Origin: CAVVYA01 sp963752345 | Lineage (GTDB): Bacteria; Pseudomonadota; Alphaproteobacteria; SMXQ01 | Assembly: GCA_963752345.1 (NCBI GenBank) | Contig: CAVVYA010000017.1 | Span: 372,001-436,000, forward strand | Direction: 5' to 3' | DNA: 64,000 nt | Part shown: positions 27,686-41,305 of the stretch, piece after piece | Position numbering within the stretch: the stretch's first letter is position 1 | Layout of the letters: each line of letters opens with the position of its first letter | Position numbers and translations under genes: made by a program | Notes under the pieces: model-generated | Seen by the model: the letters and a program-made list of their open reading frames with translations, nothing else | Told to the model about the DNA's origin: nothing | Databases searched by the model: none

Positions 27686-28702
27686 ATGATCATCGACGCG
27701 CATACCCACTATCACGCCAATGGCGTTCTCGCCGGCGTTTTCACCCAGATGTACGGCCATAACTACGCCACCATCAAACCCGCCAAGGGCGACGACGACG
27801 CGCATTTCCACCTGATGGAGGAGCGTGGTTACGACATGCAGATCGTGTCGCAGCCGCCGTTCACCCAGGTGCACGACCTGCCGGCCGCGATCGGCATCGC
27901 GCAGGCCAAGGCCTTCAACGATTCGATGGCCAAAGCCGTTGAAGAGAGCAACGGCCGCTTCCTCGCCGTGGCCTCTTTGCCGCTGCAGGACATCCCGGCC
28001 TCGGTCAAGGAGATGGATCGGGCGATCAACAAGCTCGGGTGCATCGGCGTCATGCTGAACCCCGACATTTCGCGCCGCGGCACCGGCCCGACCGCCGAGG
28101 AAGAGTACTGGTATCCGATCTACGAGGCGGCCTGCAAACTCGACATTCCGCTGTTCATCCATCCCGGCTCGTCCGCTCTGCCGCGCCATCAGCGCTATAG
28201 CCTGGCGCTGCATCTCGGCTTCCTGTTCGGCGAGACCGAATTCATCACCACCTTCATCTTCGGCAAGGTGTTCGAGAAGTTCCCCAACCTCAAGATCATG
28301 GTGTCGCACGGCGGCGGCGCGATTCCTTATCAGCTCGGCCGTTTCCAGGCTTCGACGGAGCCCGATCTCAAGGGCAAGGGCGGTCCGCGCATTCCGATTG
28401 AAGGCACCTTCCTGAGCAACCTCCGCAAGATGTATTTCGACACCTGCCTGTATTCCAAGGAAGGCATCGAATGCCTGATCAAGGTGGTCGGGCCGAGCCA
28501 GTGCCTGTTCGGCACCGAATGCCCGGGCATGGGCATGGCCTTGCGGCCGGACGGCCGGTCCTATGACAATGTCGAGGACTACATCCGCGCCATCGACTTC
28601 ATCACCGAGCAGCAGCGCCAGGACATCTTCGCCAACAACGCGATCAAGCTGTTCAAGATCAAGGATCGGGTGAAAGCCAAGAGCGCGGTCGCCGCTCAGT
28701 AA
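27686..28702 (+). CDS. LigJ-like amidohydrolase (4-oxalomesaconate hydratase type)
   Basis: 338-residue amidohydrolase-superfamily protein. Metal ligands: D-A-H-T-H at residues 4-8, IHPGSS near residue 157, and Glu in LFGTECPG where most relatives have Asp, a feature known from the hydratase LigJ. Other LigJ-like segments are YWYPIYEAACKLDIPLFIH, VFEKFPNLKIMVSHGGGAIPY, MYFDTCLYSKEGIECLI and IFANNAIKLFKI. LigJ hydrates 4-oxalomesaconate to 4-carboxy-4-hydroxy-2-oxoadipate in the protocatechuate/gallate 4,5-cleavage route; the next genes are of the aldolase family that splits that product. Shine-Dalgarno aggga at 27674-27679. Strong family call, substrate inferred. Confidence 0.8.
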   Translation: MIIDAHTHYHANGVLAGVFTQMYGHNYATIKPAKGDDDAHFHLMEERGYDMQIVSQPPFTQVHDLPAAIGIAQAKAFNDSMAKAVEESNGRFLAVASLPLQDIPASVKEMDRAINKLGCIGVMLNPDISRRGTGPTAEEEYWYPIYEAACKLDIPLFIHPGSSALPRHQRYSLALHLGFLFGETEFITTFIFGKVFEKFPNLKIMVSHGGGAIPYQLGRFQASTEPDLKGKGGPRIPIEGTFLSNLRKMYFDTCLYSKEGIECLIKVVGPSQCLFGTECPGMGMALRPDGRSYDNVEDYIRAIDFITEQQRQDIFANNAIKLFKIKDRVKAKSAVAAQ

Positions 28703-28743
28703 CAACACCGGTTCAGTTCGATTTCAGTGAGGGGATAAGCACG

Positions 28744-29405
28744 ATGTCAGATGAACTCGTGGCCAGTCTGGCGCGCTTCGATACCTGCATGGTATCGGAC
28801 GCGATGGACAAGCTCGGCCTGGCCGGGCGCCACAGTGGGGATCCGGCCCGCCTGGAAGTGCCCGAAGATCTTCGGGCGGGCCGTGACCATGAAGCTCAAG
28901 CCGGCCGGGCTCGACAAGCCGACAGCAGCATCTCGGCACCGCCGCGATCGATCTCGCCAAGCCCGGCGAGATCATCGTGATCGAGAACACGGTGCGGCCC
29001 GACGCGCCGGGATGGGGCGGCTTGCTCTCGCTCGGCGCCAAAACCAAGGGGCTCGGCGGAGTCGTGACCGACGGGCCGGTGCGCGACGTGGACGAATGCG
29101 AACAGCTCGGCTTTCCGCTCTATTCGCGCAGCGTCGTGCCGATCTCCGCGCGCGGCCGCATCGTCCAGGAATTGGTCAATCAGGAGATCCAGTTCGCCGG
29201 CGTGCAGGTGAAGCCGGGCGACATCGTCATCGCCGATGGCAGCGGCGTGGTGATCATTCCGCAGGCCAAGCTGGCCGAGGTCGTCGCGGCGGCGACTGAA
29301 ATCGCCGATCAGGAAGCCAAGATGGCCGAGGAAGTTCGCACCGGCAAATCGATGGTCGAGATATTGGAACGGCGTGGCTACGAAGCCATGCTGCGCAAGG
29401 GGTAA
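28744..29405 (+). pseudogene. RraA/LigK-like aldolase, copy 1, two frameshifts
   Basis: First of three tandem RraA-family genes. It starts MSDELVASLARFDTCMVSDAMDKLG; after an extra G in the run near 28837 it reads IRPAWKCPKIFGRAVTMKL, and after an extra G near 28928 HLGTAAIDLAKPGEIIVIEN. The rest is open: GLGGVVTDGPVRDVDECEQLG with the conserved Arg-Asp pair of HMG/CHA aldolases, and VQVKPGDIVIADGSGVVIIP. The repaired length is 219 residues, normal for the family. It follows the LigJ-like gene by 41 bp. Confidence 0.8.
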
Positions 29406-29407
29406 GA

Positions 29408-30055
29408 ATGGACAAGGTGGTCGAAGGCTTTCGTGCGTTGTCGGCGGCATCCATATCGGATGCCATGGATCGTCTCGGGCTGCATGGCATGGTCCAGGGC
29501 ATCGCGCCGCTGAAGTTCGGCTGGCACACGGCGGGCCGCGCCTTCACGGTGAAATACCGCCCGGTAGGCAGTACCAAGGGAACTGTGGGCGATTTCATCG
29601 ACGACGTCGAGCCAGGCTCGATCGTCGTGCTCGACAACGGCGGCCGGCTCGACTGCACCGTGTGGGGCGATATCCTGACCAACGTGGCGACGCGGCGGAA
29701 GATCGGCGGCACGGTAATTCACGGCGTGTGCCGCGACGTCGCCGGCATCCTGGAGTGCAATTACCCGGTGTTCTCGCGCGGCCGCTTCATGCGCACCGGC
29801 AAGGACCGGGTCGAGGTCGATGGCTTCAATGTTCCCGTATCGCTCGGCGACGTGTTGTGCAAGCCGCAGGACATCGTTGTCGGCACCGATGACGGCGTGC
29901 TGGTGGTGGCGGCCGACCGTGCCGAAGCGGTCCTGGAACTGGCGCAATCCATTTCCGAGACGGAAGATCATATCATCGCCGAGACGAAATCCGGCAGCCG
30001 TCTGGACGAGGCGCGCCAGAAGCACGGCTATCATCAATTGCAGACCAAGCGCTGA
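29408..30055 (+). CDS. RraA/LigK-like aldolase, copy 2
   Basis: 215 residues, starting 2 bp after copy 1. Family features: SISDAMDRLGLHGMVQGI, DVEPGSIVVLDNGGRLDCTVWGDILT, IGGTVIHGVCRDVAGILECN with the Arg-Asp pair, SRGRFMRTGKDRVEV and PQDIVVGTDDGVLVVAADRA. The metal/catalytic His-Gly in HGVCRD differs from the D-G of the other copies. Members cleave 4-hydroxy-4-methyl-2-oxoglutarate or 4-carboxy-4-hydroxy-2-oxoadipate to pyruvate and a second keto acid, or decarboxylate oxaloacetate. Three diverged copies in tandem suggest a hetero-oligomer or different substrates. Confidence 0.85.
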   Translation: MDKVVEGFRALSAASISDAMDRLGLHGMVQGIAPLKFGWHTAGRAFTVKYRPVGSTKGTVGDFIDDVEPGSIVVLDNGGRLDCTVWGDILTNVATRRKIGGTVIHGVCRDVAGILECNYPVFSRGRFMRTGKDRVEVDGFNVPVSLGDVLCKPQDIVVGTDDGVLVVAADRAEAVLELAQSISETEDHIIAETKSGSRLDEARQKHGYHQLQTKR

Positions 30056-30066
30056 GTCCAGGGCGG

Positions 30067-30693
30067 ATGGCGGAGACAATGAGCAAAGCGGACAAGTCTT
30101 TCATTGAAGCGGTGGCGCGCCAGTCGACGGCGACGGTTCACGAGGCGCTCGGCAAGAAGGGCGCCTTGCCTTCCGGCATCAAGGCGGTGACGCGCGGCAT
30201 GCGGCTCTGCGGCCCGGCCTTCACGGTCGATTCGCCGCCGGCGAACAACCTTCTGATCCATCAGGCGCTCTATCAGGCGCAGCCGGGCGACGTCCTCGTT
30301 GTCAGGGTCGGCGACCATTACGAGGCGGGCTACTGGGGCGAGATCATGGCCGTCGCGGCCGTGGCGCGTGGCATCGCCGGGCTGGTGATCGACGGCTGCG
30401 TGCGCGATTCCGCGGAAATGACGCGGATGAAGTTTCCGGCCTTCTCGCGCGGGCTCTGCATTCGCGGCACAGGGAAACAGGCCGGTGGCACCCTCAACAA
30501 GCCGCTGACCATCGGCGACGTGACGGTGCAGCCGGGCGACATGGTGCTCGGCGACGACGACGGCGTGGTGGTGATCCCGCAAGAGGATTTCGCCACCATC
30601 GTCGAGAAGTCGGAGAAGCGCGTCGCAGTCGAGGATAAGATCATGGCGCGCCTCAGGGGCGGCGAGAGCACGCTGGATATCTACAAATTCTGA
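30067..30693 (+). CDS. RraA/LigK-like 4-carboxy-4-hydroxy-2-oxoadipate aldolase, copy 3
   Basis: 208 residues. Of the three copies this is closest to biochemically known CHA/HMG aldolases: RVGDHYEAGYWGEIMAVAA with the catalytic acidic residues, GIAGLVIDGCVRDSAEM with the Arg-Asp pair, PAFSRGLCIRGTGK and PGDMVLGDDDGVVVIPQED. ATG 30067 follows closely on copy 2 (11 bp); MSKADKSF at codon 5 is an alternative start. It is the last gene of the 22.2-30.7 kb operon and converges with the MFS gene 13 bp away, without a visible terminator. Confidence 0.85.
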   Translation: MAETMSKADKSFIEAVARQSTATVHEALGKKGALPSGIKAVTRGMRLCGPAFTVDSPPANNLLIHQALYQAQPGDVLVVRVGDHYEAGYWGEIMAVAAVARGIAGLVIDGCVRDSAEMTRMKFPAFSRGLCIRGTGKQAGGTLNKPLTIGDVTVQPGDMVLGDDDGVVVIPQEDFATIVEKSEKRVAVEDKIMARLRGGESTLDIYKF

Positions 30694-30706
30694 GCTGCGT
30701 CGTCTG

Positions 30707-31957
30707 CTAGCGGTGTACCGGTTGAACTTCATCCGGCTTCTGCATGCGTCGTAAGGCCGGGAATAATCCCGCCCAGATGCCGACCATGAGCACGACGGCC
30801 GCACCGCCGATCACCACGGAACCGACGGCGCCGAACCAGTCGGCGGCCAAACCGGCGCGGAACTGGCCGAGCTGGCCGCCGGTCAGGACCGACACGGAAC
30901 TTACCGCGGCGACCCGGCCGCGCATTTCGTCGGGAATGTTCACCTGCACGAAGGTCTGGCGGATAATGGTGTTCACCATGTCCGAAGCGCCGACCAGCAC
31001 CAGCAGGGCCACGGAAAGCGCCACGTTCTCCGACAGGCCGAAGGCCAGGGTGGCGCAGCCGTAAACGGCGAGAGTGGTGAACAGCATCTTTCCGCCGCCG
31101 CGCTGAATCGGATAGTGAGTCAAGACGAAAGCCGTGATGAGACCGCCGACACCGGGCGCGCTGCGCAGGATTCCAAAGCCCATCGGGCCGATCTTCAGGA
31201 TTTCATCGGCGAAGATCGGCAGCAGAGCGGTAATGCCGCCGAAAAAGGTCGCCACCAGATCGAGCGAAATCGCGCCGAGGATCGGGGGCGAGCGCCAGAT
31301 GAAGCGGAATCCGTCCAGCACGGCGCCGATCCCGCCCTTGGATGGCCGGAACGGCGTCAGCGGCGGGGGCATCATCAGCATGGCGCACAACGCGATGAAA
31401 TTGAACAGCAGGCAGCCAAGATAATCGACGCCCGGGCCCCAGATTGCCAGCAGAGCGCCGGCAATCGGCGGGCCGATCAACTGCGACACTTTGTTGGTCG
31501 AGGATTGCAGGGCGATGGCGCGGCCCAAAATCTCGCGCGGAACCATGGCCGGGAGCAAGGCCTGCAACGAGGGGCCCTCGAAGGCTCGCGCCATCGAATT
31601 GACAGTCAGCACTGTATAGATCGCGGCGATCGGCGGATCGAACAGCGTCAGCAGCAGGAAGCCGACCGCCATGATGGTCTGCAGGATATAGGAGCAGCGC
31701 AGGATGATGCGCCGGTCGTAGCGGTCGGCGATCTGCCCGGCGAGCAGGCTCAGCAGGAGCGGCGGCAGGAACTGCGCCAGCCCGACGAGTCCCAGGTGAA
31801 GCGGGCTTTCGGTCAGTTTCCAGATCTGCCAGCCGATGGCGATCCCGAGAAAATGATTGCCCATATGGGACGACAAGCGCGTCGCGAACATCAGGCGGAA
31901 GGCATGGATGCGTAAAAGCGGCGTCGATTCGGTGATGGCAACCTCGGCGCCGGTCAT
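30707..31957 (-). CDS. MFS transporter (multidrug/enterobactin-exporter-like)
   Basis: About 416 residues with twelve predicted membrane helices. The MFS loop signature LAGQIADRYDRRIILR is present between helices 2 and 3, and the second half holds FVQVNIPDEMRGRVAAVSSV, typical of the EntS/MefA-like MFS exporters. I chose ATG 31957 (MTGAEVAITESTPL); the longer frame adds a soluble, low-similarity leader. It points towards the end of the catabolic operon and could export an intermediate, though it is transcribed separately. Confidence 0.85.
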   Translation of the reverse strand: MTGAEVAITESTPLLRIHAFRLMFATRLSSHMGNHFLGIAIGWQIWKLTESPLHLGLVGLAQFLPPLLLSLLAGQIADRYDRRIILRCSYILQTIMAVGFLLLTLFDPPIAAIYTVLTVNSMARAFEGPSLQALLPAMVPREILGRAIALQSSTNKVSQLIGPPIAGALLAIWGPGVDYLGCLLFNFIALCAMLMMPPPLTPFRPSKGGIGAVLDGFRFIWRSPPILGAISLDLVATFFGGITALLPIFADEILKIGPMGFGILRSAPGVGGLITAFVLTHYPIQRGGGKMLFTTLAVYGCATLAFGLSENVALSVALLVLVGASDMVNTIIRQTFVQVNIPDEMRGRVAAVSSVSVLTGGQLGQFRAGLAADWFGAVGSVVIGGAAVVLMVGIWAGLFPALRRMQKPDEVQPVHR

Positions 31958-32694
31958 ATCGCAAACCTCATGAGGGTTGTCCCGTGGTCCGCTTGCTCGC
32001 GGCGACCAGGCCAACGCAATCATGCCGAGCGAACTGAAACCGGCCAGGGCTCAGAAGACGTGGCTCATGCAAGGCGCGGACGGTCCGCCACAGACAGGGC
32101 GTCAGGCCTTTCAGGATGTCGCCGATGATCGGCAGCGCCGGATAACTCAAGGCGCCGCCGGTGACGCTGGTAGCCAGCGCGACAGCCAATGGGCCTCGGC
32201 GACCGCGTGCGGTTTGCCGATCCTCGGGTAAGCCCTGTCGCCGATCGTGCAATCGATCATCCGTTTAGCCTGGCCCCGGTGCTTCATCCGGCAGCTAGCG
32301 GGCTATCTTTACGGTCTGTCCCAAACTTCCGTAACGCTTCAGTGTGCATTGACGCGATCATTCTGTCATCCCGGAATGACGCCGCCTGGAGAAATATTTC
32401 TCAATACTGTTGATCGAGCGGGTTTCATAGATCATCCCATTTCTTCATTTGTAAGAACACTATGCTCAATTTTAGCAGATGGATCAGCCGCGCATTCGTG
32501 TGCACGGCACCGTACACGGACGCCGGTGCCGCGATCGCCGAAGATGTCGCCAAAAACCCTCGCCCGCCCCGCCGCCGTCGAACCAGCGCTGTCGCCGCAG
32601 ACGAGTTACGAGTGCGGCAAGCCGGCGCATGCTCGGTGCCATGCTGGAACATCGCTCAAGGATGGATAGCCCAACCCCGCCAGGATCCCGCTCG
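31958..32694. other. About 740 bp without a confident gene
   Basis: The frames here are short or arginine/proline-rich. The minus frame near 31968-32252 contains a hydrophobic piece (LSYPALPIIGDILKGLTP) but no family was recognised; the region may be a decayed gene. The middle (32330-32470) is AT-richer than its surroundings. It ends at the EcfG-like promoter described next. Confidence 0.4.
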
Positions 32695-32719
32695 GGAACC
32701 AATCCATGTTGAGCCGGTT
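32695..32719 (+). promoter_or_regulatory. EcfG-like promoter (near match)
   Basis: GGAAC at 32695-32699 and GGTT at 32716-32719, spacer 16, differing from GGAAC-N16-CGTT at one base. It ends 31 bp before the first gene of the envelope-stress cassette. Supported mainly by its position and the type of genes downstream. Confidence 0.5.
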
Positions 32720-32750
32720 TAGCAAGGCACAGTCATGGCGGAGCGGAGCA

Positions 32751-33311
32751 ATGGACACATCATCACCGAACCAATCATCCAAGCCCGATGCAGCCCCTAC
32801 GGGAAGTCAAGCAGCAGGCAGCGGCATCGCGGGAGATATCAAGCAACAGGCCGGCGAAATTACCGAGCAGGCGAAGACGACGGCGCGCGAGGCAGTACAA
32901 TCGGGCCAGTCACTTGCGGCGGACCAGTTGAACGAGTTTGCCGACGGGGTCCGGCGGTCTGCGGAAACGTGGGACGACACCCAGCATGTTTGGGTTAAGC
33001 AGGCGCTGACCAGCGCTGCGGACGGCATCGAACGCTTTTCGTCGACCCTGAAAGATCGCGATCTGCCGTCGTTGCTTGGCGAGGTGGAGGGTATAGCCCG
33101 CCGAAATCCGGCTTTGTTCGCCGCCGGATGCGGCGTCGTGGGGTTCGCCCTGGTACGCTTCCTTCAGAGCAGCAGCCGCGATCGGTCGTACGCCGGGGCC
33201 GAAGCCGGTTCTCGAAGGGAGTCGCAGTCCGCCCGGCAGCCGGACGCCATGGCTGCCGGTGCCGGCCGTTATTCGGACGGTCGGCAGAGCGGCTACGCCT
33301 CGACGATCTAG
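32751..33311 (+). CDS. Nutrient-deprivation-induced-like / amphipathic stress protein
   Basis: About 186 residues from ATG 32751 (MDTSSPNQSSKPD), chosen because it follows ggagcggagc. A helical amphipathic segment (KQQAGEITEQAKTTAREAVQSGQ and LNEFADGVRRSAETWDD) precedes EVEGIARRNPALFAAGCGVVGFALVRFLQ, a single membrane helix, and a Ser/Arg-rich end. This layout is that of small alphaproteobacterial proteins annotated as nutrient-deprivation-induced. It is the first gene of a cassette with a holin-X family protein, a DUF3618 protein and a 24-residue peptide. Function unknown; an envelope role is likely. Confidence 0.65.
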   Translation: MDTSSPNQSSKPDAAPTGSQAAGSGIAGDIKQQAGEITEQAKTTAREAVQSGQSLAADQLNEFADGVRRSAETWDDTQHVWVKQALTSAADGIERFSSTLKDRDLPSLLGEVEGIARRNPALFAAGCGVVGFALVRFLQSSSRDRSYAGAEAGSRRESQSARQPDAMAAGAGRYSDGRQSGYASTI

Positions 33312-33338
33312 AGGGAACAGGGAAGCAGGAGGTCTGAA

Positions 33339-33755
33339 ATGGCGACCAGACTACGCGACGAGGCGCGTTCGGTAACCGGACTCCTCGGCGACATCGTTCG
33401 GGATATTTCCGATCTTGTCCGCCAGGAGATCGCATTGGCCAAGGCTGAGGCGTCGGAAAAGTTGAGCAAGCTGCAAGTGGCTTTAGCCGCTATTGCGATT
33501 GGCGGCGCCGTTGCCTTCGCCGGCTTCATCAAGCTGCTCGATGCCGCGGTGTTCGCATTGGGCAACGTCATGGGATCGCTGGTTACGCGCTTTCCCGCCC
33601 TGCCGGCGTTGATCGTCGGCGCCATCGTGGTGATCACCGGAATCGTGATGATCAAAATCGGCCTCGATAAGTTCAGCGAGAACAGCCTGAAACTGCCACG
33701 GACCATGAAAAACGTCCGACAGGATCAGGCGGTGGTGAAGGAGCATCTGCCATGA
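33339..33755 (+). CDS. Phage-holin-like (holin-X/DUF1469 family) membrane protein
   Basis: 138 residues. N-terminal amphipathic region LLGDIVRDISDLVRQEIALAKAEASEKL (in parts, residues 14-42), then two membrane helices (VALAAIAIGGAVAFAGFIKL and ALPALIVGAIVVITGIVMI). This is the putative actinobacterial holin-X family, which in proteobacteria is chromosomal and not phage related. Its stop overlaps the next start by four bases (ATGA, 33752-33755). Shine-Dalgarno caggagg at 33327-33333. Confidence 0.8.
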   Translation: MATRLRDEARSVTGLLGDIVRDISDLVRQEIALAKAEASEKLSKLQVALAAIAIGGAVAFAGFIKLLDAAVFALGNVMGSLVTRFPALPALIVGAIVVITGIVMIKIGLDKFSENSLKLPRTMKNVRQDQAVVKEHLP

Positions 33756-34759
33756 GCGTCTCTGAGCGAGCCGACCGTGTTCTCGATCGTGCCACGCGCG
33801 GTGAAGCGGATATCGGCGAGATTGAGGCCTCTATCTCGGCCACCCGTGCCGACCTCGATCGCAATCTTTCCGCGATGGAACAGCGACTGTCGCCGGATGA
33901 ATTGATCAACCAGGCCGTCGACTACCTGAGTTCGAGCCCGACCGAATTCCTGTCGAACTTCGGCCAGGCCGTGAAGGCGAATCCGGTCCCGGCCGCTTTG
34001 ATGACGGTGAGCCTCGCCTGGCTCATGTTCGGCGGACGGCGCTCCTCGGACAATGGCAGTGCCGCCTATCGCGGCGGCGCCTGGGCACCCGAGGGCGACG
34101 ACGACGAACAGGTCTATAGCCTCCATGGAGACGCCGGCATGACGGACCGGCGCGATGGTTCGAACCCGGTTCAGCGGGTGACCGAGTCCGTGCGCGAGCG
34201 CGCCTCGAAGTTAGGCGATCGTGCATCGCAATTGGCTGATCGGGCGTCCTCCGCGGGCGGCCGTGTTAGTCGCAAGTTCAACGAGGTCGGAGGCAAAATG
34301 ACCGAAGCGAGTAAACACGCTCAGGAGGTTTTCCAAACCGCGCGTGAACGGATTGCCCAGGCGCGTGAAACACTGGCTCAGCAGCCCAAGCGGCTCCAGG
34401 CCGGCTACCGGGACATGGCGGACCATCATCCCTTTGTGCTCGGCGCGCTCGCGTTTGTCGCCGGAGCCGCGGTGGCCGCGAGCCTGCGGCGGACGCAGAT
34501 CGAAGATAAAATTATGGGTGAATATCGCGATGCGGCGCTCGAAGAAGCCGAGCGGCGCGCCCGCTCGGAACTGCAGCGCGGCGCTGCTGCCGCGAAAGCC
34601 GCCTTGATCCCGTCCGGGAAAGAAGAATCGTCCGACGATCAAATGGAAATGGAGGCGGATACATCCGGCCGCGAGCGCGATAGGGATCGCGACTCCCCGT
34701 CATCGTCGTCACCTGACACATCGGCTGCCCAGCGTGACAGCCAGGATCGCTTCCATTGA
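33752..34759 (+). CDS. DUF3618 domain membrane protein
   Basis: 335 residues. The DUF3618 motif is at the N terminus: IGEIEASISATRADLDRNLSAMEQRLSPDELINQ (residues about 22-55, given in parts). A first membrane helix (PAALMTVSLAWLMFGG) is near residue 80, and a long amphipathic stretch RERASKLGDRASQLADRASS..QEVFQTARERIAQARE spans about 150-210. A second membrane helix (FVLGALAFVAGAAVAAS) lies near 230, with a charged C terminus. The pattern suggests a membrane-shaping or envelope-bound protein. Translationally coupled to the holin-X gene. Confidence 0.8.
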   Translation: MSVSERADRVLDRATRGEADIGEIEASISATRADLDRNLSAMEQRLSPDELINQAVDYLSSSPTEFLSNFGQAVKANPVPAALMTVSLAWLMFGGRRSSDNGSAAYRGGAWAPEGDDDEQVYSLHGDAGMTDRRDGSNPVQRVTESVRERASKLGDRASQLADRASSAGGRVSRKFNEVGGKMTEASKHAQEVFQTARERIAQARETLAQQPKRLQAGYRDMADHHPFVLGALAFVAGAAVAASLRRTQIEDKIMGEYRDAALEEAERRARSELQRGAAAAKAALIPSGKEESSDDQMEMEADTSGRERDRDRDSPSSSSPDTSAAQRDSQDRFH

Positions 34760-34774
34760 AATGAGGAGATTCGA

Positions 34775-34849
34775 ATGAACAGCATCATCTACTTGGTAGG
34801 TCTCATCGTGGTTGTTGTCGCCATTCTTTCGTTTTTGGGCCTGCGGTAA
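34775..34849 (+). CDS. 24-residue single-pass membrane peptide
   Basis: Tiny gene encoding MNSIIYLVGLIVVVVAILSF followed by LGLR. It has a textbook Shine-Dalgarno (gaggag at 34763-34768), starts 15 bp after the DUF3618 stop and is almost entirely one hydrophobic helix with a basic end. From memory, near-identical peptides occur in many alphaproteobacteria. Its place at the end of the stress cassette suggests a membrane regulator or stabiliser of those proteins. Too short for routine gene finders. Confidence 0.7.
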   Translation: MNSIIYLVGLIVVVVAILSFLGLR

Positions 34850-35505
34850 CTGGCAACTGTTAATGCCGTCACTCTGCGGCGGCGGTGCCTCGCGCCGTCT
34901 CCGCGAGTGACCAACTATATAATTATGCCGTTGGTAATAGAGGTGCCGCGCGGAGGATAGCTTCGAGCGAACCCAACCTGTGCCACAAAAAACTCACAGG
35001 CCCCGCCCAAAAAAATCACGGGCCTGCCCAAAAAAGCTCATCTAATCCTACTCAAGCTGACATCAGTCCGTGTGGACGCAGCTCTCGCCGCGACTGTCGT
35101 AGTGCCTGAATCGATGCCGGGGGATTTTAGATGAACAATATATCCTTCCCTAGGGGGAACGGTAACGCATCATCTTGTGTGCGTGACAGCGAGCGGCGCC
35201 GAGCGCCTCATCGTGCGTGTCACCGACCGGGCCCGATTTCTTTTCCTCTCGTCGACCCACTCGGCGGTTGCCATGCTAAAAAAGGCCGCGCAGGGCCGCG
35301 CGGCGAGCCAACTCTTGCTACTGTCAACAGCAGTGGGCAGGATAGTACATGGGATGCGACCGTCGGAAAGGGCCGTCCCTCAGCCGCGAACGAACATCCC
35401 GCAATTTATTTCTACTTCGATACGCCGTCAGTTCGCCTCGTCACCGTTCGATAGCGCGTCGGCTGGGACCGGCTGGTCTGCCGCTAGAAAACCAGGAGCA
35501 CTTCG
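34850..35505. other. About 650 bp intergenic before the poly-HAMP kinase
   Basis: No convincing gene. A-rich tracts in a repeated context gcc-gcccaaaaaa occur at about 35002-35010 and 35025-35035. GGAAC at 35156-35160 has no CGTT at the right distance. The end carries the Shine-Dalgarno aggagc used by the kinase. Probably the promoter and a long leader. Confidence 0.5.
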
Positions 35506-41298
<5,793 letters not shown>

Positions 41299-41305
41299 GG
41301 CGAGT

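Noticed and set aside
22209..30693. Searched for an extradiol dioxygenase (LigAB) and Rieske reductase
   Set aside because: No frame, even after joining broken frames, shows their motifs.
32463..32722. Short plus-strand open frame starting MLNFSRWISRAF
   Set aside because: Low-similarity composition, no Shine-Dalgarno, and it overlaps the EcfG-like promoter of the next gene.
33339..33755. Holin family hit as a sign of prophage
   Set aside because: Neighbours are chromosomal stress proteins; no other phage genes, integrase or attachment repeats are present.
34150..34180. ggttcgaaccc, resembling a tRNA T-arm
   Set aside because: It lies inside the DUF3618 coding sequence (codons for GSNPVQR) and no acceptor, D- or anticodon arm can be built around it.
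35156..35185. GGAAC as an EcfG promoter before the giant kinase
   Set aside because: No CGTT or close variant at a spacing of 16-17; the nearest CGTG is 21 bases away.
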